64,000 bases of DNA from Polaribacter sp. Hel_I_88 (GCF_000687935.1 NZ_JHZZ01000001.1:1488001-1552000), one strand, 5' to 3'; counted from the first letter of the stretch, positions 44,466 through 53,152 are shown. Notes: generated by a model from the letters alone, not told the origin. A program made the numbers and translations.

Positions 44466-45575
44466 TTATAGATTTCTCCTTTGCCAAAATTTTGAAGGTG
44501 ACCACCTTTTTTCTTTATTGTAATACCTTGTTTTTATTTGATGATATCGATTGAAATTCTTTAAAATATCTTCTTGATATGAGTCAATAGTTGAAATACC
44601 TTCTTTAAATTCCTGAGCAATATGTTTTGCAGCGTAGATTGCAGAACTAATTGAAAATCCGATACCCATAGAAGAAATGGGGTCAAAAGACGCGGCGGCA
44701 TCTCCAATGGCAATAAAACGTTCTAAAGTTCTAGTATCACTTACTTGAGTTTGCGCATTCTTAACCCACAATTTACCTCCAATTGAGTGGTTTTCTTGTA
44801 AGACATTTTTTATATGATTACTCTGTTGTATTAAATGACTCCACTTATTAATCTGATGGATTTTGTTTTCAGAGATAATGTCAGCATCTGAGAAAAAAAC
44901 AATCACCATTCTATTATCCGGCAGACATGCTGCATACCACCAACCCAATTCCACTGATTCTATAACCTGCTCAAATTTCTTGTAACCTTCATTTAAATCG
45001 AAAAACATGCCTACACTCATTAATGAATCATATTTTTTCGAAATACCCCCGATTTTGCGACACACGTTGGCTGATCTTCCTGAAGCATCAACAAGATAAT
45101 TTGCATGAATAATAAATTTACCTTCGGTAGCGTGATTCAGAAATATTCGCCAACTTTTATCAGCCAGCTGCTCGTATTCCAAACATTTTGTTCTTGGGTA
45201 AATGGTTGCCCCTCTTTCTGCTGCGGTTTCGATTAACTTAAAATCAAACTTTTGTCGGTCCAATTGAAAAGTGGCCTCATCAGCAGTGAATATAGTGTTG
45301 ATTGTACTTACTTCATCGTTCCCCCAATAGGCTTTGCTAGCATAAGAGGGCATAAAACTATCTTTTTCGAAATCGCCCTTGCTTAACTTCAAATATTCAA
45401 TTAAACCGAAAATACTTGTAGAAACGTGTTCTCCAACTCTAGTTGTATTAAAATCAGATTGCTCAATGATGGTTACATTGTATTTAGAGTGATTTAACAA
45501 ACTTAATGCAGCAGAGGCTCCACTGGGGCCTCCACCAACAATAAGCACATCTGTTTGTCTCATAGAATCTGGCAT
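44466..45575 (-). CDS. lodB: LodB-like FAD-dependent monooxygenase
   Basis: A 369-residue flavoprotein: N-terminal VLIVGGGPSGASAALSLL (FAD-binding GxGxxG), TRVGEHVSTS near residue 45, and FIAIGDAAASFDPISSMGIG near 280 (GD motif). Alone it resembles tryptophan halogenase-type proteins, but halogenase lysine and WxWxIP motifs are not seen, and its 1-bp TAATG overlap with the LodA gene identifies it as the flavoprotein that helps form the quinone cofactor of LodA. An ATG at residue 5 is an alternative start. Confidence 0.83.
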   Translation of the reverse strand: MPDSMRQTDVLIVGGGPSGASAALSLLNHSKYNVTIIEQSDFNTTRVGEHVSTSIFGLIEYLKLSKGDFEKDSFMPSYASKAYWGNDEVSTINTIFTADEATFQLDRQKFDFKLIETAAERGATIYPRTKCLEYEQLADKSWRIFLNHATEGKFIIHANYLVDASGRSANVCRKIGGISKKYDSLMSVGMFFDLNEGYKKFEQVIESVELGWWYAACLPDNRMVIVFFSDADIISENKIHQINKWSHLIQQSNHIKNVLQENHSIGGKLWVKNAQTQVSDTRTLERFIAIGDAAASFDPISSMGIGFSISSAIYAAKHIAQEFKEGISTIDSYQEDILKNFNRYHQIKTRYYNKEKRWSPSKFWQRRNL

Positions 45576-47707
45576 TAACGTCTCATTTTTGTACCAGAGC
45601 GAGGAGGGCCTAATTCGTTTCTATTAACGGTGATTGGTTTAAAGGCACGTTCCTCAAGAAAACCCACTAGTTTTTTAGCTCTCTCATTTTTACTCTTTAT
45701 TTTTTTTAGATTTTGTTCGATATAAAATACGGGCATTGTTGTGCCATTATCGTCTGCATTACCACTTATCTGCCCAACACCATATTCTTGAAATGAGAAT
45801 AGCTCGTTTGTTCGTTCAGTTTCTGCAAAATAAGGGAACCCCTTATCCTGCGAATTTGTATTTCTAATGAATGCTAATGCAGACCAGTGTTCTACCATTT
45901 GAACAAAACTATTGATCCCTCGTGCATAGTTCATTTGCTGACCTGCTGGTAAATTGGATTGCATTTGCCCTTCTAGAGTAGTTTCACCAGTTAATACATC
46001 CCATGGGCTTTGTGGTGGCCACCAATATGAATAATAAGTTGGAGGTAACGGTTCTTTGATAGGATCAGAACTGTACGTTTGGTTGTCCTGATAGGTAGTT
46101 TTAGATTTCTTCCAAGTATCCGTGGTATTGATCTCTTCTCTGGTGGTTCTCTGGTCTTTATTGAAAGCTGGATTCGTAAAGTTTACTGGCTGAACTGTAC
46201 ACTGAAAAAAATCTGCCTGCCAAGGACACGCCATTCTTTTAGTTAAATCCCCTGGTTCACACCCACCTCCTTCACATTCATCTCTTGAAGGAGTAAGACC
46301 TGAGTTGTTATAGCCACCAAGACCTCTTTGATCTGAAATAATATATGGGGCTGAATAAATCGCTGGATTTTGAACACTCCACGTAACTTCAATACCGGGG
46401 CACATAGGTAAACCAACGCAATTTCCTATACTTGCCTGGTCTTCCTTACTGATAGGTAGTGGTTCGAATGAAGGATTGTTTTCAAAGTTTCCATTTGCCC
46501 ATTGTTGAAACATAAAGTATTGAGTATCATTTAATGCCAAAAACTTAACAATCGTCTCGTTACTTACCGAGTTACTACCGGAGTTTAAGGGCATCATAGG
46601 AAAAGAATCATCACCATTCATTTTAAACAACTCAGATTGAGGTTGGTCAAGCGAAGAATCAGATTTATCGTTGGGACGTCTGAAATAGGAGAAGTAGTTT
46701 TCCCTATTTTTTCTATTGTCTTCACTTGGATCTGAGAAGTCGATTAAGTTTGCGGTAAAAGCCATCATTGATTGAACGTTTGATACCCACTGATATCCAG
46801 CAAAACGTTTAATAATAGGTAAAATATCCCGTTGATAATTGACCTTATAATTCGAGTTAAAAACACCTCCTTTACACATGTCAGGAACAAGATTAAAATA
46901 CCTTACTCCAACATCAAACATACTGTCGCTAAGCGTTGAAATATTAACAATTTCTGGAGCAAAGTCTGGAGAACCTATAATCACCCAAGCTTGAAGTGTA
47001 ATAGGGTCTGAACCATCTTTAAAGGTAAGTGTACAATACACGGGACCATCTGCGGTATCATCGTGCCAAGTGTCTGAGCCACCATAACTCGTAAGAGGCT
47101 CATTCCCTCCAGCATGTCCATAACCTCCGATAACGATAAGTCTTCCCTCGTCATCTGTTTTAAGATCACCTAAGGTTTTAATAGGTGTTCCAGATGACAC
47201 TTTTGATGGTGGAAATTGAGCAGGGTATCCTTTTGGAACTGAAGGTTGATCGAACTTAACGCTTTGATTTGGGCCACAAACGCTTCTTGGTCCTGGATCA
47301 ATGATTAGTGTTTGTCTTTCTCCCTCAGTTTTCATAGAGGCATTTCTGAAAGGCACTTTTCGGTTTTTATAACTGTTTTCTTTACCATAAAGTAAATTAC
47401 CTTTAAGCTCACTGTACTGATACCATGCTGCTTTTTTGTTGGCCAAATGAACCGTCCATTCCATAGAGGCAATGTTAGGTGAGTTTGAAGTTAGTTCTTC
47501 ACCATCTGCGCTAAAAACTTTGAATAGTTGTCCTTGTTTTCGTACTTGACTTTGATCGTCTTTAAAATTTTTTATAGGTCCCAACTTGTTCCCATGGGGA
47601 TCAGCTTCATATGGAAGGCCTCCTATTTCATCTGGTGAAAGGCAAAACTGATTTTTGCTGTTTCCCAATCTTGCAACCCCTATAGAGGGACTAATTTTAA
47701 ATTCCAT
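45575..47707 (-). CDS. lodA: LodA-like amino acid oxidase (cysteine tryptophylquinone)
   Basis: A 710-residue oxidase of the LodA/GoxA family, which deaminates lysine or glycine and releases hydrogen peroxide. It opens with the family start ISPSIGVARLGNS, has GRLIVIGGYGHAGG near 190 and DGPVYCTLTFKDG near 220, and the quinone region around RMACPWQADFFQC (Cys494 and Cys503) with tryptophans at 562, 563 and 569 in YSYWWPPQSPWDV. One of these Cys-Trp pairs would form the CTQ cofactor, but I cannot say which. There is no signal peptide, as usual in the family. Lysine versus glycine specificity cannot be told. Confidence 0.87.
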   Translation of the reverse strand: MEFKISPSIGVARLGNSKNQFCLSPDEIGGLPYEADPHGNKLGPIKNFKDDQSQVRKQGQLFKVFSADGEELTSNSPNIASMEWTVHLANKKAAWYQYSELKGNLLYGKENSYKNRKVPFRNASMKTEGERQTLIIDPGPRSVCGPNQSVKFDQPSVPKGYPAQFPPSKVSSGTPIKTLGDLKTDDEGRLIVIGGYGHAGGNEPLTSYGGSDTWHDDTADGPVYCTLTFKDGSDPITLQAWVIIGSPDFAPEIVNISTLSDSMFDVGVRYFNLVPDMCKGGVFNSNYKVNYQRDILPIIKRFAGYQWVSNVQSMMAFTANLIDFSDPSEDNRKNRENYFSYFRRPNDKSDSSLDQPQSELFKMNGDDSFPMMPLNSGSNSVSNETIVKFLALNDTQYFMFQQWANGNFENNPSFEPLPISKEDQASIGNCVGLPMCPGIEVTWSVQNPAIYSAPYIISDQRGLGGYNNSGLTPSRDECEGGGCEPGDLTKRMACPWQADFFQCTVQPVNFTNPAFNKDQRTTREEINTTDTWKKSKTTYQDNQTYSSDPIKEPLPPTYYSYWWPPQSPWDVLTGETTLEGQMQSNLPAGQQMNYARGINSFVQMVEHWSALAFIRNTNSQDKGFPYFAETERTNELFSFQEYGVGQISGNADDNGTTMPVFYIEQNLKKIKSKNERAKKLVGFLEERAFKPITVNRNELGPPRSGTKMRR

Positions 47708-47763
47708 GTTTTGTTGTTTTTAAGGTTTTTGTTGTTTTTTAGAATTGGATTGAGATTGTTTAT

Positions 47764-48942
47764 TTAAAAGCCCAAACCGTCATTGAGAAGGCCTGCTGAG
47801 TTGTAATGCGTAAAGGATTTGATTTCTATATTGCTCATTGTGCCATCTTCGAGTTTAACTTCATACTCCCAATTTCCACTGGTATTTTGAGTTTGGTTCT
47901 GAAGTGGGTCAACTTTTGACGTATACCCGCTTGGAGCTCCCCATATCAAATGATATTGGTTGTCTAGAAAAGATACCCTTTGTAAGGTTTTTGGTCCTAC
48001 ATCTATGATTTTTTTAGAAGGAACACTAAATTTCAAAACTCCATTGTGATTTTCAGCTTTCCAAAAGGATGGAGCTTTGAAAAGTTTAGCAACAGTATGA
48101 ATATTAGGCGCTCTTGAAATGAAATAGTCGATAAACACATCTTTTTCATTACCATACATCAAATATGTCAAGCCATCTGGGTGCGGTATATCTGGTGTAA
48201 ACCTTCTAAAATGCAATATTCTTTTGATTTTCACCTTGGCGTTTGCCCCATCTGGTCTATTAAATTTTGGGTGGTTTACTTTTGCACCCCTATAAATTAC
48301 ACTGGGTATCTCTGTTTTTAAGTCTGTGTGATATCGTAAACTATGAATATCTAACTTTTTCAATTTCCCCGATTGAATATCAATAAGCGCAAGATGGTTG
48401 AAAAACAAATCCACTTTACCGTCTCCAAAATCAGAATTTCGTAATTCATTGTATGCATCAATATGCTCTTGTTCTACAAATGAACACTCTAAGATGATTT
48501 GAAAATGGTGACGTGTATCAGCAAAAATGGGTGTATGAGTAAGGTAAATTTGATCGCCTGTTTTTCCTCCTGTTACGAAACCGTGAAAATGTTTAAGATG
48601 TTCGTTTTCGCCCATTCCCATGTGATGATCATCAAGGGGATATTCAAAGTCACTCTCAGGAGCATCACCTTTAATGGTTATAAGGCCTAACAAGTTGGGA
48701 GTAAGTCCACAACCATATCGAAAACCTTTAATTTGCTTTTTGCTATTGAATAACACTGCACTAGATGACTCACCTGGGAAAATAACGCCAATGTCGAATC
48801 CAAAATCAGGATGCCTTAAATCTGAGTTGATTTGATGTGGAACATTATCTTCATTTTCCCATATAACGTATTGACCTATTTCAACCTCGAAGGAAGGAAG
48901 TTGACCCTTGTTAATTTTCTTTCTTAACTCTTTCATAAACAT
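47764..48942 (-). CDS. Cupredoxin-like protein upstream of lodA
   Basis: A 392-residue protein. Residues 20-95 read like a plastocyanin-type fold: GQYVIWENEDNVPHQI (first His), FGFDIGVIFPGES and FRYGCGLTPNLLGLITI, where the Cys-loop is present but the usual second His and Met are replaced, so normal type 1 copper binding is doubtful. A second domain has a His-rich loop (PLDDHHMGMG, HLKHFHGFVTGG) and LTHTPIFADTRHHFQI. It is 56 bp ahead of lodA on the same strand and could supply copper or electrons, which is an inference. Confidence 0.6.
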   Translation of the reverse strand: MFMKELRKKINKGQLPSFEVEIGQYVIWENEDNVPHQINSDLRHPDFGFDIGVIFPGESSSAVLFNSKKQIKGFRYGCGLTPNLLGLITIKGDAPESDFEYPLDDHHMGMGENEHLKHFHGFVTGGKTGDQIYLTHTPIFADTRHHFQIILECSFVEQEHIDAYNELRNSDFGDGKVDLFFNHLALIDIQSGKLKKLDIHSLRYHTDLKTEIPSVIYRGAKVNHPKFNRPDGANAKVKIKRILHFRRFTPDIPHPDGLTYLMYGNEKDVFIDYFISRAPNIHTVAKLFKAPSFWKAENHNGVLKFSVPSKKIIDVGPKTLQRVSFLDNQYHLIWGAPSGYTSKVDPLQNQTQNTSGNWEYEVKLEDGTMSNIEIKSFTHYNSAGLLNDGLGF

Positions 48943-49174
48943 AGTGTTTAGGTTTTCTTAATTAGGATATTCATTTTCTGGTTTTTCTTTTAGATTTTAG
49001 CACTCAGAATCATGATACTGGTTTACAAGAATAATTTCTTCTAAAGAGTTTGAAAAATTATGAAATAATTATAGTTTTTTTATAAGGTAAATTCATACTC
49101 TAAGTAATGTTTTTAAATTAAATTTTAAAGCGTTAACTTAAAAAAAACAGCTAAAGCCAGCTATCTCTTTGTAA

Positions 49175-49420
49175 TTACTTTCTTTCTTGTTCTGTTCTAA
49201 TTTGATCGATTCTTGCCTTATCAGTAATACGCTCAGTTGCAATATACTTTGGTAATTTTTTTTTGATGTAAAACGCATTAATTTCTTTATTCTCTAGAAG
49301 TCTTGGATAGTAGACTATTTTAGCTTTTTTGTGCTTAAAAGGTTCTGTTAAATCATAATTTAAATAATCTGTTACTTGGATAAGTTTTTTGTCCAGTAAC
49401 TCCTGTATTCCAGTGGTCAC
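49175..49420 (-). CDS. Hypothetical protein (81 residues)
   Basis: A short basic protein (ELLDKKLIQVTDYLNYDLTE, FKHKKAKIVYYPRLLEN, IATERITDKARIDQIRTEQ in parts). No family is recognised. It lies in a degenerate stretch beside another fragment (49466-49594) and may itself be the C-terminal remnant of a larger gene. Confidence 0.4.
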   Translation of the reverse strand: MTTGIQELLDKKLIQVTDYLNYDLTEPFKHKKAKIVYYPRLLENKEINAFYIKKKLPKYIATERITDKARIDQIRTEQERK

Positions 49421-49465
49421 AATTCTATTAAATAATCCTGTTTGTTCAAGCTGAGAATGAGAAAT

Positions 49466-49594
49466 CTAGTCTTTGTATTTTACTCTTCCATTTTCATCTC
49501 TCCAACCCAAAACATTTTTAATAATTTTAAGGTATACTCCTATGGCAGAACCACTTAAATTTCCAATATATTTCTCGAAGAAAATATTTTTGAT
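49466..49594 (-). pseudogene. Gene fragment, 42 codons
   Basis: An open stretch without ATG between stops, reading KNIFFEKYIGNLSGSAIGV and LKIIKNVLGWRDENGRVKY. It is protein-like and not a shadow of another gene, so it is probably the 3' end of a decayed gene on the accessory island. The parent family is not recognised. Confidence 0.4.
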
Positions 49595-49630
49595 TCAAGA
49601 TAAATACAAGACTAGTTTAATTTTTTTGCA

Positions 49631-50083
49631 TTAATTTAAATAATCTTTTAAGTCTTCATTTGTTTTATCATAAAATACTTCATAGGCAACATATCCAAAT
49701 TCTTCATAGTTATGAATTCCACCAACTCTATAATTTATAATAAGACTTTTTGGGTTCAATTTTGTATTCTGATAAACTAGCTTTCCTTGAGAAATAACCC
49801 AATAAATAAAATAATCTAATCCATCATCAGAACAACCAATATCGCTCATTTGAATTGCAATATGTTGCAACTCTCTACTTTTGATATTTTCTACTAGTTG
49901 ATTAGTTTTGAGATGAAATCCTTTAATATCCGCAAGCGAATATCCTTGTAATTTTTCTTTCAATATGCTGTGGAAGATATCGTTTTTTAATCTCAAAGAA
50001 TTAACTTTTTCAATGCAACTCCAGTATTTATGATCTACTAAAGGAACATTTATTCTTTTTAATTTGGAATTAAAATTACTCAT
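49631..50083 (-). CDS. DUF4240-like protein
   Basis: A 150-residue protein with the conserved segment SDIGCSDDGLDYFIYWVISQGK (residues 80-101, seen as GCSDDGLDYF and WVISQGK) and NPKSL after it, plus a WSCIEKV start region, as in DUF4240 proteins. This family is often found among immunity or WGR-like contexts in various bacteria, but its activity is unknown. It lies between a fragment and a module of mobile-element genes. Residues 120-150 are acidic and aromatic. Confidence 0.65.
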   Translation of the reverse strand: MSNFNSKLKRINVPLVDHKYWSCIEKVNSLRLKNDIFHSILKEKLQGYSLADIKGFHLKTNQLVENIKSRELQHIAIQMSDIGCSDDGLDYFIYWVISQGKLVYQNTKLNPKSLIINYRVGGIHNYEEFGYVAYEVFYDKTNEDLKDYLN

Positions 50084-50090
50084 ATTTTTA

Positions 50091-50156
50091 ATTTTATCAC
50101 AAATAATTTGAATCAGGAATTTTTTTCATCTATATGTTTTTTCATTGTGATAAAAT
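50091..50156. repeat. 12-bp perfect inverted repeat around 42 nt
   Basis: ATTTTATCACAA (50091-50102) and TTGTGATAAAAT (50145-50156) lie just upstream of the DUF4240-like gene. They could be an operator dyad or a small hairpin. Confidence 0.5.
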
Positions 50157-50158
50157 CC

Positions 50159-50665
50159 CTATTCCTCCAAATAATAATGCGTCAACATCAGCGCAAAAGC
50201 ATCAAACAATCCCATTTGGTAATGTTCCGCCATCCAAGGAAGCCGTTTATGAGGTGCTTTCTCTTTTAGTTCTGGATACCAACTCAATACCATCATTGCA
50301 ATTTCATACTTTGTTTTCGCTTGAAATGACAAAAAGGTTTGTTTGATTTGAGAACGAGAATAGGTTTTCAGTTGGAGATTTTGAGCTCTTGCCAATTGCA
50401 AAATCGCATCAATAATTCGTTTTTGGCGTTTGGATATTTTTCTAGATTTATAATCCAATAGTAAAACAATGTCAGGTTTGCAGTATTCAAACAACCATTT
50501 CACTTTTTTCATGTATTTATAATGAGAAATAGGCTGTACTTTTTTAATTCCATAGTCTAAAATCTCTTTGGGTCCTTCACAGATGACAAAGCCCACCCCA
50601 AAGGTATTTGGATACATCGCTAAGGTAATCCGTTGTTGTCTATTCGCTGTCATGCTCTTTTTCAC
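50159..50665 (-). CDS. RuvC/RNase H-fold-like protein
   Basis: A protein of up to 168 residues whose layout suggests a RuvC-type resolvase fold: strand ITLAMYPNTFGVGFVIC, then PDIVLLLDYKS near residue 65, a helix RQKRIIDAILQLARAQN, and a C-terminal MGLFDAFALMLTHYY helix with an Asp. The first-strand catalytic Asp expected in RuvC is absent, so it may be inactive or a related fold. Its start overlaps the XRE gene upstream by about 26 bp; an ATG at residue 6 is also possible. Confidence 0.5.
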   Translation of the reverse strand: MKKSMTANRQQRITLAMYPNTFGVGFVICEGPKEILDYGIKKVQPISHYKYMKKVKWLFEYCKPDIVLLLDYKSRKISKRQKRIIDAILQLARAQNLQLKTYSRSQIKQTFLSFQAKTKYEIAMMVLSWYPELKEKAPHKRLPWMAEHYQMGLFDAFALMLTHYYLEE

Positions 50666-51005
50666 TCACTTCTTGTAAACATCCGATGTTATTCAACACC
50701 TCATACAACGCAAGAATCCTTTTCTTGAGTTTGGGAGTCGTCATCTCATCTTCCAACTGACTAATCAAAGAGGTCGTTTTGCTAGAAACTGCATCAATCA
50801 CTCCAAGCAGACTATATTTGAACAGTTTTTTCAATGGTGTTTTTGTAATAATGTGATACGCTATGATCACACGAGCAGGAGGTTGCTTCTTTCCCGTTTC
50901 ATATTTGGATAGGTTTGAAAAATCCATATCCAAAAGATAGGCCATATCTTGAAGGGTTAAGTTTGCACTACGTCGTGCTTGTTTTAAGTAATTGATAATA
51001 TACAT
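50640..51005 (-). CDS. XRE-family regulator of the mobile module
   Basis: A roughly 121-residue protein with a standard HTH: LKQARRSANLTLQDMAYLLDM, DFSNLSKYETGKKQPPARV (in parts), and a C-terminal helical tail that may dimerise. I use the ATG at 51005; an in-frame ATG at 51023 lies inside the left arm of the palindrome at 51014-51050, which would otherwise sit just before the gene. It is upstream of and overlaps the RuvC-like gene, and a second dyad lies at 51089. It probably regulates this module. Confidence 0.78.
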   Translation of the reverse strand: MYIINYLKQARRSANLTLQDMAYLLDMDFSNLSKYETGKKQPPARVIIAYHIITKTPLKKLFKYSLLGVIDAVSSKTTSLISQLEDEMTTPKLKKRILALYEVLNNIGCLQEVSEKEHDSE

Positions 51006-51013
51006 AATTGCTA

Positions 51014-51050
51014 TAAAAGTCATAGGGGTTAATCTCTCCTATGACTTTTA
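51014..51050. repeat. 13-bp-arm palindrome at XRE gene start
   Basis: Arms TAAAAGTCATAGG (51014-51026) and CCTATGACTTTTA (51038-51050) are perfect complements, with an 11-nt loop. It lies between the preferred start codon (51005) and the operator-like dyad. Confidence 0.6.
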
Positions 51051-51088
51051 GTATACTAGCTCTAGAAATTATTATCTTGGAGTTACGC

Positions 51089-51112
51089 TTTTTGGTACCG
51101 GAGTACCAAAAA
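51089..51112. promoter_or_regulatory. Operator-like dyad TTTTTGGTAC/GTACCAAAAA
   Basis: Perfect 10-bp arms (51089-51098, 51103-51112) around CGGA, in the space between the RepO-like gene and the XRE gene. It is a candidate binding site for that XRE protein. Confidence 0.5.
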
Positions 51113-51165
51113 AAATCGCTCTCGCCCAAAATATGTGAATGAAGTGTGCATAAGGTTGTCGATGA

Positions 51166-51687
51166 TTATCCGCTGGAGTTTTTCTTAGTTTTCTGCAAAA
51201 TAGCTTGATACCTTTGTGCATCTGTCTGCCGAACGTACCTTCCCTCTTTTGCTATTGTATTTCTTTTTGTCTGTGTTTGTTTTGTATCAGGTGGATAAAT
51301 ACTCAAGTCATTCAACTTCTTTACACAGGTCTTTCTTTTTAATGCTCTATACAAAGGAGCATATGCGTAATAAACACGTTTCTTTCCTCGTCTGTCTTTT
51401 GGATGCCTTAACTCCTGATTCTTATTATCTAATGCAACGATTAAATTTTTATAAACCAAAACAGCAATTGCCAGAGATATGGATTTATGGGTTAATCGTG
51501 TTTTTTTAGAAAAAAACGAAATACTAATCCAATCCTGGCCTTTGCGTTGCTTTGTTTTTGGGTTTACCCAGCCTAACGTTTGACGAATGACCACCAGCAA
51601 CACTTTTAACTGGGTTTGATTCAAATAGGGTAGGTGTTCATCGAAAATTTCATTAGGAACTTGTGTGGACTGATGATAATAGCGCAT
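51166..51687 (-). CDS. RepO-like winged-helix replication protein
   Basis: A 173-residue protein with the fold of phage replication initiator N-domains: VPNEIFDEHLPYLNQTQLKVLL and VIRQTLGWVNPKTK, then WISISFFSKKTRLTHKSISLAIAVLVYKNLIV (a winged helix, in parts). The C-terminal half is basic. Such proteins are encoded on plasmids, phages and integrative elements of Bacteroidetes. Residues 100-173 are low-complexity. It supports a mobile-element reading of this region. Confidence 0.68.
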   Translation of the reverse strand: MRYYHQSTQVPNEIFDEHLPYLNQTQLKVLLVVIRQTLGWVNPKTKQRKGQDWISISFFSKKTRLTHKSISLAIAVLVYKNLIVALDNKNQELRHPKDRRGKKRVYYAYAPLYRALKRKTCVKKLNDLSIYPPDTKQTQTKRNTIAKEGRYVRQTDAQRYQAILQKTKKNSSG

Positions 51688-51740
51688 ATAAAAAAGTATC
51701 CTAAAGATCCTTTAAATATAAAAGTTTTGCTTTTTGGTAA

Positions 51741-52640
51741 TTAGGCAACCAATGCGTTTAAGGGATGCTTGCGTATTTGTTCTCGAAGATGCTCTGCACT
51801 TGCAGATAAGTATATTGTCGTGGTTTTGATATCACTATGTCCCATCATTTTAGAGAGACTGTAAATATCACAGCCTCCCTCTAACATCAAGGTAGCAAAA
51901 GTATGTCTCAACTTGTGAATCGTAAAGGAAATCCCAGAAGCTTCTTTTAATTTGTTGGTTAGTAGTTTCAATCCTGAATTGGTAAACCCTTGGTTGAGAT
52001 TCAAACTGGTAAAAAATTCTGGACATGTTTTACCGCTTTTCTTACGCTCTATAAGGTACCGATTCAAACTTTTTGCCAAATTGCTATCCATAGGAATGAT
52101 GCGATCTTTATTTCCTTTTCCCATTCGTATAAAAATACTCAAGTTTTCAACATCCACATCTGCCAACTTCAAATGTAATACTTCATTCTTTCGAAGTCCG
52201 GCAAATAAAAATAAAGAGAAAATAGCGTGGTTTCGATATTTTAGGTATTTCTGAGTGTATGGATAATTATAGGCGATTTCTAACAATCGCAATGCTTCCT
52301 CTTTTCTTATTTTTTTAGGGAGTGATTTCTCTAATTTTGGCAATTCAAAATCTTTTAGATAATTTGTCTCTAAATGATTGTTTTTAACGCACCATCGAAA
52401 GAACACGACCAACGTCATGTAATAGGTTCTGTAGGTGCTGATTTTCCACTCCTTATCCCTTCTTCCATGAAGAAAGAAGCTTTGTACCGTTTTCTCTGAA
52501 ACGTCGCTGATAAGGGTGATTTTGGATGCTTTGGCGAAGTAAGAGATTTTCTCTCGATAACGGCATTCTGTTTCTTTTGACACGCCTCTCATATATCTGG
52601 CGTAATGGCAAAAATCTTCCAGTAAAAATTCAATAGTCAT
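51741..52640 (-). CDS. Tyrosine recombinase/integrase
   Basis: A 299-residue XerC/XerD-like recombinase. The N-terminal SAM-like domain is at 1-85, and the catalytic domain shows the Arg in LFAGLRKNEVLHL, HKLRHTFATLMLEGG (H-x-x-R) and LSKMMGHSDIKTTTIYLSAS with the final His and nucleophilic Tyr. Complete-looking and likely active. A tRNA 3'-end remnant lies 139 bp upstream, which suggests it integrated its element at a tRNA gene. Confidence 0.9.
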   Translation of the reverse strand: MTIEFLLEDFCHYARYMRGVSKETECRYREKISYFAKASKITLISDVSEKTVQSFFLHGRRDKEWKISTYRTYYMTLVVFFRWCVKNNHLETNYLKDFELPKLEKSLPKKIRKEEALRLLEIAYNYPYTQKYLKYRNHAIFSLFLFAGLRKNEVLHLKLADVDVENLSIFIRMGKGNKDRIIPMDSNLAKSLNRYLIERKKSGKTCPEFFTSLNLNQGFTNSGLKLLTNKLKEASGISFTIHKLRHTFATLMLEGGCDIYSLSKMMGHSDIKTTTIYLSASAEHLREQIRKHPLNALVA

Positions 52641-52711
52641 AGTGGTTTGAAGGTATCGATTACTTGTACAAGAGATTTTTTGAGTTGTCTAGAGACTTAT
52701 ATTTTAGGGAC

Positions 52712-52721
52712 GGGGTCCAAT
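52712..52721 (+). repeat. Third copy of the GGGGTTCAAT-like motif
   Basis: GGGGTCCAAT at 52712-52721 differs by one base from GGGGTTCAAT at 52825-52834 and from the inverted copy at 52903-52912. It may be an integrase arm site. Confidence 0.35.
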
Positions 52722-52778
52722 AAGGCTATTTTTTAACCCCTTCATCTCTCTAAAACGTTGAGAAATAAGGGGATTTTG

Positions 52779-52821
52779 TGCGCGTGCTAGGACTTGAACC
52801 TAGGACCTCGTCATTATCAGG
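52779..52821 (-). other. tRNA 3'-end remnant (possible att site)
   Basis: On the minus strand the sequence has the 3' part of an anticodon arm, the variable loop AGGTC, a T-stem CTAGG/CCTAG with loop TTCAAGT and a 3' acceptor strand CACGCGC plus A. No matching 5' half (GCGCGTG acceptor or D arm) lies upstream, so it is not a complete tRNA. It looks like an attachment site left by a tRNA-targeting integrase. Confidence 0.65.
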
Positions 52822-52824
52822 AAT

Positions 52825-52912
52825 GGGGTTCAATCTTAAACCCGCTAATTCGTTATATTATATGGGTTTTAGCCGAATTGAGTCGAAAAAAATATTTTTT
52901 TCATTGAACCCC
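52825..52912. repeat. Nested inverted repeats next to the integrase
   Basis: GGGGTTCAAT (52825-52834) and its complement ATTGAACCCC (52903-52912) frame a second dyad AAACCC/GGGTTT and a perfect 18-bp palindrome at 52885-52902 (GAAAAAAATATTTTTTTC). The remaining gap 52913-53152 shows no gene or other recognised element. Confidence 0.5.
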
Positions 52913-53152
52913 GTCAGCAACTCATTTTAATGCTCTTTTAAGCAAGTAATACGTACGTAAATTATTTTTGTAATGTATTACATCTATATACTATATTTGT
53001 GGATATAGTGTAGGTTCATTATAGCTTTTTGGCGAAGATGTGTACAGTTAAAAGTTAGATGAATTTAAATTTTCATTATCCTCAGTCAATGTATATTCTT
53101 CTTTTCTATTTTAACTTTCCTTTGAACTAAATTTAAAGTTAATATTCAAACC

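Noticed and set aside
44466..45575. Tryptophan halogenase
   Set aside because: The FAD fold is similar, but halogenase motifs were not found and the one-base overlap with lodA explains the gene as LodB.
52779..52821. A complete tRNA gene
   Set aside because: Only the 3' part is present. The 5' acceptor strand and D arm are missing and the five bases before the anticodon-loop-like sequence do not pair with the 3' stem.
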